DNA from: Brachionus rotundiformis
Lineage: Eukaryota > Rotifera > Eurotatoria > Ploima > Brachionidae
Direction: 5' to 3'
DNA length: 64,000 nucleotides
Assembly (NCBI GenBank): GCA_016802295.1
Contig: JAESIW010000020.1
Location: 1,162,031-1,226,030 of the forward strand
Program-made: the position numbers and the translations under genes
Shown: positions 21,606 through 34,892 of the stretch, in pieces
Layout: each line of letters opens with the position of its first letter
Position numbering within the stretch: the stretch's first letter is position 1
The notes under the pieces: model-generated
Databases searched by the model: none
What the model was told of the DNA's origin: nothing
Seen by the model: the letters and a program-made list of their open reading frames with translations, nothing else

Positions 21606-22328
21606 TTTTTTTATGAAAATATTTCCTAATTTTTTAAATAACGCTATTTATATTATCAAATGAGAGACTCGTGACTATGGTTTTGGGAATTAAAATATTA
21701 TCGGCAATATTAAAGTAAAACAAATTATCTAATATTCTTATCAAAATTTTTAGACTTGAAACAAAAACTTTAATTTGACATAAAAATACTGAAATTAGAC
21801 AATGCTGGAAAATCAGAAAGCATTTTTTTTTAACATCTAACTTTATTTTAAGTACGGACATTTAATTCCAATGAATCTAAATACATACATTTTTTTAAAA
21901 TAAGTCTTTTAGTGAGCTTCCAAAATCTAAAAAAAAAATTAAAAAAAACCTACAATTGTTCAGAATTTTCTTTTGTTTCACAATCTGGACAGAAAAGTTT
22001 ATGTCTAGAAATTGATTTTTCAGCTAAATTAGTATCAAAAAAATTTTTTTTCCTTTTCTATTTACATCAATCTGTAGAAAATTAATTTCTCTATTAGATG
22101 GCATGTCGCATTATCAAGCTTTGTATGTTTTTCAATGACTTGTGGACACTCAAATGAGACCAACTTTAGAGTACGTCACTTGACTTCAGACCTCCTTATT
22201 TAAGAAATTTATTTTGTAATTAAAATGAGATTAAATCTTTTTTTAACAATCAACAAATTCATGTAAAAGAATTAATTTTTAAAATTTTTTATAATTCTTT
22301 ATTTTCTAAGTAAATTTAGTTGTTAAAT
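21606..22328. other. Intergenic
   Basis: This lies between the VirK-like remnant and the 3' end of the P450. A 75-codon open frame at 21634-21861 (-) has no recognisable features. I see nothing else. Confidence 0.5.
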
Positions 22329-24311
22329 CTAAGAGTTTCTCTGGGTCAAGTAAACCTGGCAACCATCTTTAGGTCGAAGAGTCAAAAGTTCTTTCAATCC
22401 ATAAGATTGATTTTCATTTAGCTGAAAATCGAAGTTTAGGGCAAATTTAGCCAAAAAAATCTTTGCCTCGATCTAAAATTAATTTGTAAAAAAATAAAAA
22501 TTGGAATATTAAAATATTACTTTGGCAAAATTTTGTCCAATACAATTTCTTGGACCTAAGCTAAATCTAAAAAGCAACAAATTATTTCTTTTTTTTAAGT
22601 ATTTGGTTCACTTACGGAAAAAAAGTGTAGCTGTTGATTCTTAAAAAAAATAATTACTTTGGAATAAAAATAAAAAGTATATTTTTTTTACAGATTTTTT
22701 TCTGAAAATTCATGTCCACTTAAGAATCTTTCTGGCTTGAATTCTTCCGGCTCAGGAAAATATTCTGGATTATGACCCGAAATAAAGGGCGAGCACTTTT
22801 TTAAAATTTTTAATTTAAAATTTCTAATAAATTAGTATCTAATACCATGATCCATGTATTTTTTGGAATTGTTACACCATTTATTTCAATTTCTTTATAA
22901 GTTTTGCGCGAAAATTCTGGGGCTGGAGGCCATTTTCGCAGTGTTTCTTTAAATACACATGAAGTGTACTCTAAATTTGCCAAATCTTCTAACGAAATAT
23001 AGTTTTTACATCCAATATATTTATCTACTTCTTCTCTTAATCTAAAAAGGCATATTTTTTTATAAGGTTTTTCATAAAATAACAAATTCAACTTTAAAAA
23101 AGCATCTGGGTTACGTCCAAGTTCAAGAATCGCAAAAGCCAAACTATTTGCAGTTGTTTCTTGTCCAGCAATAAAAAAAGTTAAAAATTGATCAATTAAA
23201 TCTTCCATTTCAAAACTATCTCCATCTTAAAAGAAAAAAAGGTTTTAGAATAAATAATTTTCGTTCTTAATTATTATATACCATAATTTTTTATTATTAT
23301 GGTTAGAATATCGTTTGGCACATGCTCCTTATTTTCTAGGTCTTTTATCCTCTGATTAATGTGGTTTCGTGAGAATTCTCGAAGTTCTTTCAGAGACTTT
23401 TTGAATTCACTTATCATTTTAAATTTACCAGGCTTGATCTGAAAAAAAAAATAAAATGAAAATATTATTCTATATAAATACATATTATTAATTATACTTG
23501 AACAAGTGGATCTATTAGAAGCTCATTAATGCCTTCTAAAAGATTTATGATCAATTTGTTCAAATAATTTTCATTTTGGTTGATAGAGTCATTGTTAAAC
23601 CCGAAAGCAACAGATGATATGATATCAAGTGCCAATTTGTTTATTTCAGGGAACATAGGTACCATTGTTTTTCCATCAGCTTTGCTGCGCAATTTTTCCA
23701 TAAGCAAGTTGCTCTTTTCGTTAAATTCATCCAAAAAAGTTTTGAGCACATTCCTTTGAAATGCATGGTTAAAGAGTGCTCGGCTGGCCTTCCACTTTTC
23801 CTTATTTATCTCAGTTACCAATCCAGTGCCAAGGGCTCTTTCATTGTAGGGAAAAGCCAGCATGTTGTAAGTTAAATCATTTTTATGAAGATCCAATTCA
23901 ATGGTTACTTTCTTATAAAGAGTTCATTTTGGTAATTTTTTAAACAATTATTACTTTGACTGCTTCTGGTCCATTTACTGAAACAATTATTTCACCAAAA
24001 AAATACACTTTAAAGACAGGACCAAGTTCGTTGAACCATTTTAAAATTAATCCAGAAAATCCAATATCATCTTTTAGAGATTGCAGTTCTTTTAAGTTTC
24101 CAGTAAAAAAACGAAATGGTCTTTGTAAATTATTTAACTATATAAAATATAAAATGCTGAAGGTTTACCCATAAGTTTTTGGATGCGGTATATGGCGGTA
24201 TGGTTTAAGTCTAAGGTACTGTTTTAAAGTAAGATAAAGCAGAAAGCTTGAACTGGTACCAATTAATAAAGCTGTTAAATCGGATAGACCAATGTTGCTT
24301 AAGATATTCAT
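22329..24311 (-). CDS. Cytochrome P450, CYP46A1-like
   Basis: Ten exons on the minus strand (24311-24169, 24120-23955, 23911-23498, 23438-23282, 23225-23093, 23041-22846, 22795-22692, 22639-22616, 22566-22521, 22472-22329) splice in phase to 508 residues, the usual P450 length. An N-terminal membrane anchor is followed by a basic/proline segment. The I-helix motif is AGQETTANS (about 313-321). The K-helix ExxR is KETLRKWPP (Glu370, Arg373), the PERF motif is FKPERF, and the heme loop FSLGPRNCIGQ places the cysteine ligand near 454. The best family resemblance is cholesterol 24-hydroxylase (CYP46A1), so a sterol or other lipid is the likely substrate; this is inference. The protein should sit in the ER membrane. 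Exon 8 is only 24 nt. All introns are about 43-60 bp. Confidence 0.93.
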
Positions 24312-25104
24312 TTTTGGGAAAATTTTTAAAAAGACAAATATTTAATTCGACGCTATTACTCAATGCAAAATTTGGCAAAAAAGTTTTAAAATGCAGCTAT
24401 CTAAATTAGCAAAAATTAACATGAAAATTTAATTTATTTGGCATTATTAATGAATTAATTAAAATTATCAAATTTAAAAAAATAATTGTTTATTTTGACT
24501 TGATTTATATTTTATTGATTTTATTTTGAAATAATGCAATTTTTATTGTTTTATATAATTCTATTTAAATTGAAAAAACTCAATCAATGTCATGAATTTT
24601 TATATGAATTTATTGTTTTATAATGTCTGTTAAAATAGATTATATTTCGATTTAATTATTTATTTGGAGGCTTTTTTAAATAAAAAAAAATAGTTGAAAT
24701 ATTTTAATTTTTTTATCTTTATTTTTCTTTTAAATAAAAGGCTGACCTAATTTAACTTCTTATCTATTTTTATGCTAAAATTTTTGATTTTATTCAAATA
24801 TTTTTTTTTGAATTTTAGGAATCTAATTTCTTCTAATTGTCATTATTTTGTTCTTGTTCTGGTTTACTTAAAAAAATAAGCAAAAATAATAAAAAGTGTA
24901 TTTTTTAAAAGAGCTTAGATATCACCATGTTATCGATAAGATATTCAAATTATAATAAATTTAGTGATAAGGTAAAATTAGATGAGAATCAATGAAAAGT
25001 CATTTTTTTCTCTAATATAGCCATGTTAAATTAGTTCTATGTAAAATGTATTAATAGAAGAATTTTAATTTTTATGAAAATTTTTTTTACTAGAAATTAA
25101 AAAA
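24312..25104. other. Intergenic, divergent promoters
   Basis: This is shared 5' flank of the P450 (-) and the aspartate dehydrogenase gene (+). It is AT-rich and I saw no further features. Confidence 0.5.
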
Positions 25105-26096
25105 ATGAAACGGGTTGGAATAGTTGGTTTTGGCCATTTAGGAAAATATTTATTCGATAAATTGAATAATGATAACAAGTTTGAAATTGTGTTTATTTGG
25201 AATAGAAGTCCAATTAAAGATGAAAGTATAGATAAAAGATTAATTATTTCAAGCCTTGATGATTTTAAAACTTAGTAATGAAATATTTTTTTCACTAAAT
25301 TTTTATAATTTCCGTCCAAGTAAAGTAGATCTCATAATTGAGGTTGCTCATCCGATTATTACCCAAAACTATGGTGAGAAATTTCTAAAACATTGTGACT
25401 ATGTAATTGGTTCACCAACTGCTTTGGCCGATCAGGATATCTTAGATAAACTCATATCAACATCGCTTACATTTAAAACAAAAATTTACGTTCCTTGTGG
25501 TGCTTTTTGGGGAGCAAGTGACATTAAAAAAATGTCTGTACAGAATACTTTAAAAGGTCTCAAAGTTACCATGAAAAAGCATCCAACTAGCTTAAAATTG
25601 GAAGGAGAACTTAAGACTAAACTTGAAAACAACAAAATTTGGGACTCTGCTTTGGTTTTATATGAAGGTCCAGTTAGAGATCTGTGTCGACTGGCACCGA
25701 ACAATGTCAACACAATGGCAGTAGGGGCACTTTCTGCTCAAAATCTTGGCTTTGACAAAGTTCAGGCTTGCTTGGTAGCTGACCCTAAGTACTTTTTCGA
25801 GTAGTTATTTAATTTGTGTAACCTGTTTAATTAAATAAGTTTGACTGATAAACATGTCATCGAAATAGATGTGACAGGTCCATATAATGAAATGCTGAAA
25901 CAAAATTTTAAATGCACTACTGTTAGATCAAATCCAGCGGTAATTGGTCATGTTACCGGAAATCAGACATATGCTTCTTTTTATTATAGTCTTTTAGGTA
26001 ATTTTAAAAAGCATGCTGATTTTATAAAAAATAATTAATCTAATTATATTTTTAGAAACTCTTTCAGGGGTTGACTGTGGAATTATTGTTTGTTAA
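25105..26096 (+). CDS. ASPDH: Aspartate dehydrogenase domain-containing protein
   Basis: Four exons (25105-25274, 25321-25788, 25840-25997, 26056-26096) give 278 residues in phase, close to the ~283 of the human protein. The N-terminal Rossmann motif is RVGIVGFGHLGKYL, followed by VFIWNRSP. The conserved core reads LIIEVAHPII, YVIGSPTALADQ, CGAFWGASDI, VLYEGPVRDLC and PNNVNTMAVGALSA. The C-terminus ends in LETLSGVDCGIIVC. In prokaryotes, L-aspartate dehydrogenase makes iminoaspartate or oxaloacetate from aspartate with NAD(P); the animal homologue is assigned the same activity by similarity. It is probably cytosolic, since no signal peptide is visible. Confidence 0.93.
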
Positions 26097-28500
26097 ATTA
26101 AAACTGAATAAAAATTGGATAATAAATGAGATTTTTGTTCTTATATATAATCTTTATTTTAATAATCTTCCTTCGTGATAGCTGGTTTAAGAAAATATAT
26201 GTTTCAAAAGTGATATACTAAGGCTAAAATATTAATATGTCAAGATAGACATTAAATATTTATATAATGAAATTGATATACTCGCGTAGAAGAAAAATGA
26301 TCCTAGATTCACTCTATAACTTATTTAAACCAGCAAGATAAAAGAAATATGTATTAATTAATCGGGAATTTTTAAGTAGGATTTCAGTCAATTCTTTCTA
26401 AAATCTGAATATTATTTTTTATTAAAGGTTTATTGAGTAGATCGAAATAAAAATAAGTTATAAAATAGATTATCATTTTTAAACAGTCTGATTATATTTG
26501 ATTAAATGTCATCATTTTGAAGCTATTTTATTTAATTAATAATTTTATAAATATTCAGAAAAATGATATTAATGCTATTATATTGAAATTAAAGTAAAAC
26601 AAATCTTAATTTCTTTTAATAGGTAATAATTAGGCACCTAGTTTGGAAAAAATTTATACTATAATTAAAATATTTTATAGTCTATAGGATACAAATTAAA
26701 GATATATTAAAATTTTTAGTCCGCAAGCTTTTTAATTTGAGAAACTAATGATTTTCACATTTTTTCATTTCATAAATAGTCTTGATTTAGTCGACATGAT
26801 TAGCTCATTTTAATTATTGTAGAGATTTTGAGGATTTAAAGGTTCATGATAATTATAATTAAAATTAATGAAAAAATTTTACTCAAATAAAATTATTTTA
26901 AATTAAAGGAAATAACAGAATTTATCTGAATTTTCCTTTCTTTAACCTTAAATGAAAATAAATTTATTTGTGACTTGGTAATTTTATTGAGTCATTGCTC
27001 CGTTTCTACTTTGGAAAAGAAATTTTTTTTTTTGATTTATTGAATTTTGTTGGAGTACTTTTAGAATCTATCAAAATTCTTGATGATCCAACTGATACTT
27101 TTGTTAGGTTTAAAGAATAATTCATTTATATTTAATTAAATTATAAAGCAATTTATAAAAGTTTATAACAAAAAAGAACTATAATTTTGTATTATAAAAT
27201 AAATTGAATACGATTGTGAATATGAGCTTTTATCATCCAGAAAGTAATGTAAATGATTCATGCAATTTTCTCTACTTCCCATCCGCCTCATTGTTAAAAT
27301 AATTAACCAAGATAAAAAACTACTAACACGAAAACAAATTTGAATTAAGCAACATAATTTGGAAATTTTAATAATTCAAATAGACAAGAAAGAAATTAAA
27401 ATTAGAGCAATCAGCAGAGGTGTATATTGGTATATATTGTGGAAAAAACTAAGCTTGATTGTTGTATCTTTTTTTTTAAACTTTGGGATAATGATTTATC
27501 AATAATTTATGCATATTTTTAATCCTTTCTCTGTTCTTTAGCACCTGTAATTTGATTAGATAATAATTAAATCCATTTTTTTAATGTGGTCTATTCATGG
27601 GAAAGGTGTTCACGATTCTTATCAAATATGCGTTATGATTATTTGAATATCGATTTTTTAAATTTGTAAATTTTCAAAAATTAATTAAAATATCTCAGCT
27701 TCAATTAAATTGAGATATTTTTAAGCATTTTTCATATTTTTAAAATGAAAAAATATCTCATTTTAATAGTAATTGGTTTAAATTTACTTACCTAAATTGG
27801 TCACGTTTTTTTTGTTCAGCTTCAACCATTAAAAATTTCCCAAAAGTTTAAATTTTATCTAAATTAGAGAGTACCACGCAATTGGACCAAGTTATCTTTG
27901 ATAAACAATTTTTTGCGTGAGTTCTGAATTTATTCATTACATAACTCTTATACTTACATTAATTAATAATCCTAAATATTAGCTTTTCTTTTAAATAGAC
28001 TTTAATCTCAAGATTTTAAATGATAGTTTTGTTGTTGTTGAGCAAAATTCATATAATTTTAATAATTATCAAGGCTATTCTATTCATCATCGAAGCCATC
28101 AATCATTCAAGGTTTTATTTCTTAGAACATTTAAAGTTTACAAAGAATAAAAACTAATATTTATCATGATTCTGTTCGAATTTAAAAATTTTTTTTTCTA
28201 AAAATTTTTGCATACTTTTATTTCTGTATGGAAGAACATTTTTGACCAAGCCTATCAAATAGTTTTAATTTAAATTTATAAAAATAAAAATAAAATAATT
28301 TTATTTCCGACTGATTGAACATTGGCACGTTTAGTGAAAATTTAAAGCTTCCTTCATTTTCCGAGTTCAATGGCACTTTGAGCATGAATAAAATGCTTTT
28401 TGTCAAAAATTTTTATTGATTTTTTAACCAAGCTAAATTTTTAAAATAAATTGTAATGCTTGTCTTTGTTTTAGATTCAAAATGTTTAATTAATTTCAGA
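26097..28500. other. Intergenic
   Basis: About 2.4 kb of AT-rich sequence. I found no coding exon, RNA gene or clear repeat, only low-complexity runs and small chance palindromes. Confidence 0.5.
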
Positions 28501-29148
28501 ATGGAAGAGAGCTCAATGAATGGAGTTAAGCATAAACATAATAAAAAGATGCCTAAATTGATTTCGTCCAGCACAATGCACAGACTAAACGAAAACGTGG
28601 ATAGTAATGTGGTTACCAAAGACACCAAGTTAAGTATTAAGCGATCAAAGAGCATTAATACTTTCAAATCGAGCAAAGAAGTTGCTGATAGATTAAATCC
28701 TAAAAATCTTAATAGAGATAATGGCATGCTTAATTCAATAGAAAATGTCTATGACTGTCCGAAGCGAAGAGATAAACTTCTGGGAATGCTCAAATTAAAT
28801 CCAAAAACATCCAAGTTCATCAAGATTAAAAAAAACTCAGACAACAGCTTACACAAAAATAATTTTCAACGATTTAATGGTAAATTTATTTATTAAGGCA
28901 TTTATCATATTTATCATTTTAGATAATTTCTTTTTGATTATTTGATAAAAGAAATTATTTTTAGCTTTTGCATTAGTGCTTGTGATATTTTTAAAACACT
29001 AACATATTATATTTTCCCAAAAGTTGAAAACATAATTTAAAAAAAAAGATTAACAAGGACTTTGGAATATAGATTAGGATAATTGGAATAATTTATTTTA
29101 GGTATTCCTCTTGAATTAATAAGGGTTAAATTATTTTTGTTTTTATAA
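28501..29148 (+). CDS. Unrecognised basic protein (two-exon model, tentative)
   Basis: An open frame from ATG 28501 runs to a GT donor after 28879. It encodes a Lys/Asn/Ser-rich sequence (MEESSMNGVKHKHNKKMPK, KLSIKRSKSINTFKSSKE, CPKRRDKLLGMLKLNPKTS). A plausible second exon at 29102-29148 keeps the phase and adds NGIPLELIRVKLFLFL before a stop, giving 141 residues. An in-frame ATG at 28456 would extend the N-terminus, but it lies before a CAG that looks like a splice acceptor (28498-28500), so a 5' exon is also possible. I recognise no domain. KRRDKLLGMLKL and the following basic stretch look conserved in style but cannot be assigned. It lies 0.9 kb upstream of OSBP on the same strand. Confidence 0.45.
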
Positions 29149-30049
29149 ATTTAGTAAATTTTTGTTGCTAAAAAATTAATAAATAAAATTTTTTAATATT
29201 TTTATGATGAAACTTAATTGGCAAACATACATAACGTGTTTAGCAAACCATGTTTGATCTCGCCAAGTAATATGGAAAACGATTCTGCAATTAATTTGAT
29301 TATTAAAAAGACTAAAAGGCTTTAAATTATTTTGGGGCAGTGAACTCGGAACAAATTTTTTTGTTATTCAGATCTAAATTTTTAATTTATTAATTAATTG
29401 GATAGAAAAGATTCTCATTTAAATTTTAAATCATCAAATAAAGTTATCTATTACAAAGTAATTGATAAACTTTGCATATTAACACTTGAAATTAAAATCG
29501 TACCTGAATACGATTTTTAAAAATTAAATATAATAAAATAATAATTAAATTTTAATTTTTTCAATTCAAATAAAAATAAAAATACCTGTTTAGTGACGTT
29601 TCGTTTAATAATTAGAAAATTTTGTTTTAACATAGTTTATATGCAAAAAAGTTGAGATAATTTGACATTTGATAAATAATTTTTACAAAAATTCATTTTA
29701 AATATGAATCATTTTTTGAAAATTAATTATTATTAGATAAAGAAAATCATTACTCAATTAGTGGGCATCATAGAGTTAATTTTTTTTTGTGTTGTAAGCG
29801 CATTACCATTAGTACATACTCGATGAAAACAAAAAATCGAGTTACATAAAATTATGATTATTCATATAAATTATATTTAAAAAAAAAACTTAAAATTTAA
29901 ATAAAAGCAAACACATAAACTAAAATTATAATAAAATTTGCAATTCTATCTATGTTTTTTTTTATTTCTTTGTAGCTATTTTGTTAATATGACGATTTTT
30001 AAGAATTTAAAAGCATTTCAAATCATTCGATTTTTTTGTTTAAGAACAT
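29149..30049. other. Intergenic / OSBP 5' flank
   Basis: AT-rich with no supported gene. A 108-codon frame starting at 29938 is out of frame with, and overlapped by, the OSBP start. Confidence 0.5.
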
Positions 30050-33000
30050 ATGTCAGGGCAAAAAAGCCAACCACCAATCCAGCAAGTAAACAAGCCATTG
30101 GCAATCGAAGCTGCACCGCAGCCAAAGCGCAGCGATGGGGAGCCGACCGAAGCAAACATGTCCCCTGTTCAGACATCAATCACGAGCATTCTAAACAAGG
30201 AAGTCAGCTCGTCACAAAGTTCCAGCACCGGCAACATGAGTGGTCATTTGCTCAAATGGACTAATTACATCAAAGGATACCAGAGAAGATGGATCTCTAT
30301 AAATAATGGCCTCCTGTCCTACTTTAGGTCACCGAACGAAATGGACCATACTTGTCGCGGCGCGATCAATTTAGCCAATGCGACTATTCACCAAAATGAA
30401 GATGGTGTCAGTTTTATTGTTTCCAATGGCACTAGCAATCAGACATTCCATTTGCGCGCTTCAAATGAGATCGAAAAGCAAAAATGGATAAATGCTCTTG
30501 AGCTGGCCAAAAATAAGGCCAAACAACTTGGTCACAAGAATCCAAACTCTAACCTGAGTCCCATTTTAGGACAGTCTAACCAAAATGATTCAGATGATGA
30601 GGATCCGACTGTTGAGGCCGAAAAAAATGAACTTGAAAATTTACTTCAAGTTTTAAAATTAAAGCTTAATGATCTCAGTTTATCTTATGAATTTGTGCTG
30701 AAACACAGCAACGCGTTGAATAAGCTTTTGACAGAATTGGAACATACTCAAGCCAAACCCGAAGAGCTAACCATCAAAACAATAAATGAACAATCGACGC
30801 TTTATAAAGTGGCCATGATAGGTGTTATGGGACATTGCCAAGAATTTATTAATCTGGCTCTATTTCGAACAAGAAAGATGAACAAAATTTTACAGTCCGA
30901 GCGAGAAATGCGGCTAAGGTTTTGTTATTTGTGTATTGGGTTTGATTGAATTTTTTGATATTTTTTTCTAGACTTGAAGAAATGGTTCAAGAGATGGCAA
31001 AGCAACAAGTAAGCTTTGAGACTCAGCTTAAAAAAAATGGAAAGAAAAGTAAGATTTTTTTAATTTAAAGATGGTTATTTTCAGAGAAATATTTTTAAGA
31101 TAACAAGAAATTTAGTTTTTTAAAAGGTTCAAATTTTTATTATCATAATAATCAATTAAATTAGCTATTTAATTAACCGGCTATTAATTGGTGACTAATT
31201 GAATGATTTTGTAAAAAATAGGTTTTTGTTTGAAAAATTTATAGTTGTACATTTATGGTCAATATTATGGTCAATTAACACCTATGGTTGCCATTTTACC
31301 AAAAAAGGATAAGATCCAAAAAAAGGGTTTTGGGCTAAGATTTTTGAATATCTAATTTCAAAATTTTAAACTCAAATATTCAAGGCAAACCTTAACTTCT
31401 ATTTTTATGTAGTCAATTAATAAAATCTCAATTATTATACATTTTTAAATACAAAAGCATCAAATGTTGTAGATTTGCTGAATTACATTTAATTCTATTA
31501 AAAAAATTCTTTTTAGGGCTAATTTTTTTTGCTTTCTAAAAGATATATATATTCATGGAAAGATTTCTTTGATTATTATCTATTAGAATATTTTAATTTT
31601 TTAAGAAATTAGAATCAAAAATCTTTATAATCAATAAATTTTCAAAATTATATTATACATCTGTTTTTTCGTGAAAATTTCGGATTTTAACTAGATTTTC
31701 ATCAATCAACTTTAAAAAAAATTAGGTCCTTTTTTTGGCAATCTCATATATTAAAAATATATTTATTTACAATTGATAAGTATTTTAGAAAATATTTTTA
31801 TTTATAAAATAATTATTTAAAGCACTTACAATTATTAAGATTAAATTAATTAACCAAAGATATCAAATTTAAATGAATTATTATTTTAAGGAGGTCAGCA
31901 CTCTCAAAAGCCATCTTTGACCCAACAGCAGCAAAAGTTAACTGATAGCGAGGTATCCCAAAAGTTACCAACATCGTCCGGCTTGGCACTTGCTTCCAAA
32001 GATGCAACTGACAGCTATGAAAACTCAAAACAAGACACAAAAGTATCAAATCAAGACAATAAAGACGAAGACGATGACCAATTTTTTGATGATGAATTTC
32101 ACGACGCTGTCGAGGACGTCACCCAATTTTCTGTGACATTACCACGTCAAAAATTGAGTATGCACAACAGAAACCCAAGTAATTTGTCCAAGTTGTATAT
32201 CCAAGAATCCGATGTGTCCAGTGGTGATGATGACGAACAGACAATAAAAGTAACTATGCAAACAAACAAACAAGAAGAAAATGGTAAATTAGTAAGTTCC
32301 ACGCAGTCCACAAATGCTCCCATGTTGAGCACCAAAAAAAAGACTTCATCTGCAGATTTACAACTACCCAGCAAACGATCTATACGTCAGAGACGAACTC
32401 AGGTACCAATACGACCAAACTACAGCATTAATCTCTGGTCCATAATGAAAAATTGTATAGGCAAAGACTTATCAAAAATTCCAATACCGGTCAATTTTAG
32501 TGAACCATTATCCATGTTGCAAAGAATCACCGAAGAGCTTGAGTATTCAGAACTGCTTGACCAGGCAGCTGCATGTGAAGACCAATGGGAGCAAATGGCA
32601 TATGTTGCCGCGTTCACCATCACTTCTTATAGCACGACTGCAAATCGTACCAACAAGCCATTCAATCCTCTACTGGGCGAGACATATGAATTCGATAGAG
32701 TGGACGATCTAGGCTGGAGGTCTCTGTGCGAACAAGTAAGCCATCACCCGCCTGGCATGGCCATGCATGTAGAAAGTGTCAAAGACTGGAAATTGTATCA
32801 AGAGCTGACTGTTTCAAGCAAATTTCGTGGTCAGTACTTGCAGGTTATTCCTTTGGGCACCACTCATCTAGAATTCAAAAAAACAGGTCATCACTATACA
32901 TACAGAAAAATTGGCACTTTTGTTAGGAATATTATTGTTGGAAAATTGTGGATAGATAATGTGGGCGAAATGGACATTATTAACCATAAAACCAAAGACG

Positions 33001-33668
33001 TTTGCCATTTAAAATATTTTGCTTATTCCTACTTTTCGCGAGAACCACCACGCAAAGTGACTGGTATTATAACTGATTCTAATAATGTTGCACGCTATGT
33101 GCTAAATGGAACTTGGACAGAACAAATCGAAGGTGCACCGGTGCTAAATCCTCAAGTGGTTACCCAACAGACACAATTGAACACTGGTAAATCGAAAATT
33201 TTGTGGAAAAGGCGAATACCACCTGCTTACTTGGAGGCAATGCATAATTTTACCGAGTTTACGGTCCAATTGAATGAGCCAGAGGATGGAGTTGCTCCAA
33301 CTGATTCGAGATTGAGACCAGATCAACGGCTTATGGAAGAGGGCAAATGGGATGAAGCGAATAATGAAAAACTCAGACTAGAAGAGAAACAGCGAACTGC
33401 TCGAAAAGCCAGGGAACAAGCTGCCGTGAACAACAAAACCGAGACTTCAAAAAACACTAACAACACCAATCTTGAGGATGAAGAAGAGGATATAAACGCT
33501 TTAACTATCAAAAAGCTTAACTCGATCAGTGAAGGACAAGATTACGAACCACTTTGGTTCGAAAAGACAATCGATCCTATTACCAAATTGCCAATACACA
33601 AGTTCAAAAATGAATACTGGGAGAAAAAAGCCAAAGGAGACTGGAACAAATGTCCGGATATTTATTAA
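30050..33668 (+). CDS. OSBP: Oxysterol-binding protein
   Basis: Three exons (30050-30918, 30972-31048, 31891-33668) give 907 residues in phase; human OSBP is of similar size. A Gln/Ser/Pro-rich N-terminus is followed by a PH domain at about 62-160 (SGHLLKWTNYIKGYQRRWI, then HLRASNEIEKQKWINALELA). A coiled region and then an acidic segment with FFAT-type motifs follow (QFFDDEFHDAVED, about 380-392). The C-terminal sterol/PI4P-binding ORD contains the signature EQVSHHPP plus GHHYTYRKI, IIVGKLWIDNVGEMDI, YSYFSREPPRKVTG and TDSRLRPDQRLMEEGKWDEA. OSBP exchanges cholesterol for PI4P between ER (through VAP, via FFAT) and Golgi (through the PH domain). Intron 2 is 842 bp, unusually long here. Confidence 0.96.
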
Positions 33669-34892
33669 AAAAAATTAATTTATTCAATTAATATTGAACT
33701 AAAAAATAAATTTTATTTTTTTATTATGTACAATATTTAAAGCTTTTTGATAGAACTTTGATCTTTTCTTATTTTTTTGTTAATTTTTTTAGTCATTTAG
33801 AAAGGAAGCGTAGCAATTTGAGCGCCGATTTACTAAAAGTAATATTTTAAAATAATGAAGAGATCTATAAAATGCTTTGAGTATAATTAAAACTTAATTT
33901 ATATTTATATCTTTAAAAAAAATAATAAAGTATATTTTTAATTTATTTAACTAAAATTTTTAAATAAATCGTTTGAAAAGCATAAATTTTTTAATAATTT
34001 TTTGACTGGAAAAGTGCTATTAGACAGACAATGTCAAATGTTTTGTTCAAATAAATTAAAAATTTAAAAACAAGAGTTTACTTTTAAAAACTTTAACTTA
34101 AAATGATTCAATTGCATTTATGATATTTGACCGGTCATTTTTTTTAAAGACCACAAAAAAATGTCAAATAGACTGTTTACCAAAGAGAATTAAATATTTA
34201 CCAATTTTTTTGACATTTTCAAAGTGCTTTAAAATTAAAAAAAATTAACAGAAGTCTTTATAATTATTAAGTGATACATAGAAATCTAGTCTCATTTACA
34301 AAGTTAATCAATAATATTTCTTAATAAGTAATTTAGTAATAGGAAAGACAGTATAATCAGCTGAAGGACCAATTTTCTGTTTCTTATGATATTTTTTAAA
34401 ATTTTTTTCCTGTTTTTTGCAAAATATTTTAATATTTGAATCTCACTAGATGAATGCCAAGATTGATTTAAAATAGTTGTATAAACAATTTAGCTCATTA
34501 TATCTATTAATGTAATTTAAAGTTTTTTTTAAATAAAAATCAACTAATAAATTATAAGGGAATTTGAATTTTATTGTATTTATCCCTCAATTATTCGATT
34601 TAATTATGGTCTTTGGTCTACATTGTTTAGATTTTTTTTATTTTTTTGTAGATGATAATAAAAAATTGAATATTAAGCTATTAAATGTTTTATTAAAATT
34701 AATTTTAGTTTCAAAAGTAAAAATTTCGAGGTAAAATTTATACTCAAAATTTTAAGCTTCGAAAAATAGCACCCACGTCTCAATTTTATCATAAAATATT
34801 GTAAAATTAAATTTGGAAACGACATTTAGATATAAATAAATTTTTAAAAATAAAATTGCATAAAAACTCTATCTATCTTAGTGCGAATTTAA
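33669..34892. other. Intergenic, convergent 3' ends
   Basis: This lies between the 3' ends of OSBP (+) and Rab (-). It is AT-rich with AATAAA-like motifs on both strands. I saw no gene. Confidence 0.5.

Noticed and set aside
21634..21861. 75-codon minus-strand frame upstream of the VirK-like remnant
   Set aside because: It shows no motif, does not connect in phase to the VirK frame, and has composition typical of background.
23956..24174. 72-codon plus-strand frame
   Set aside because: It is the reverse of P450 exon 2 and its intron.
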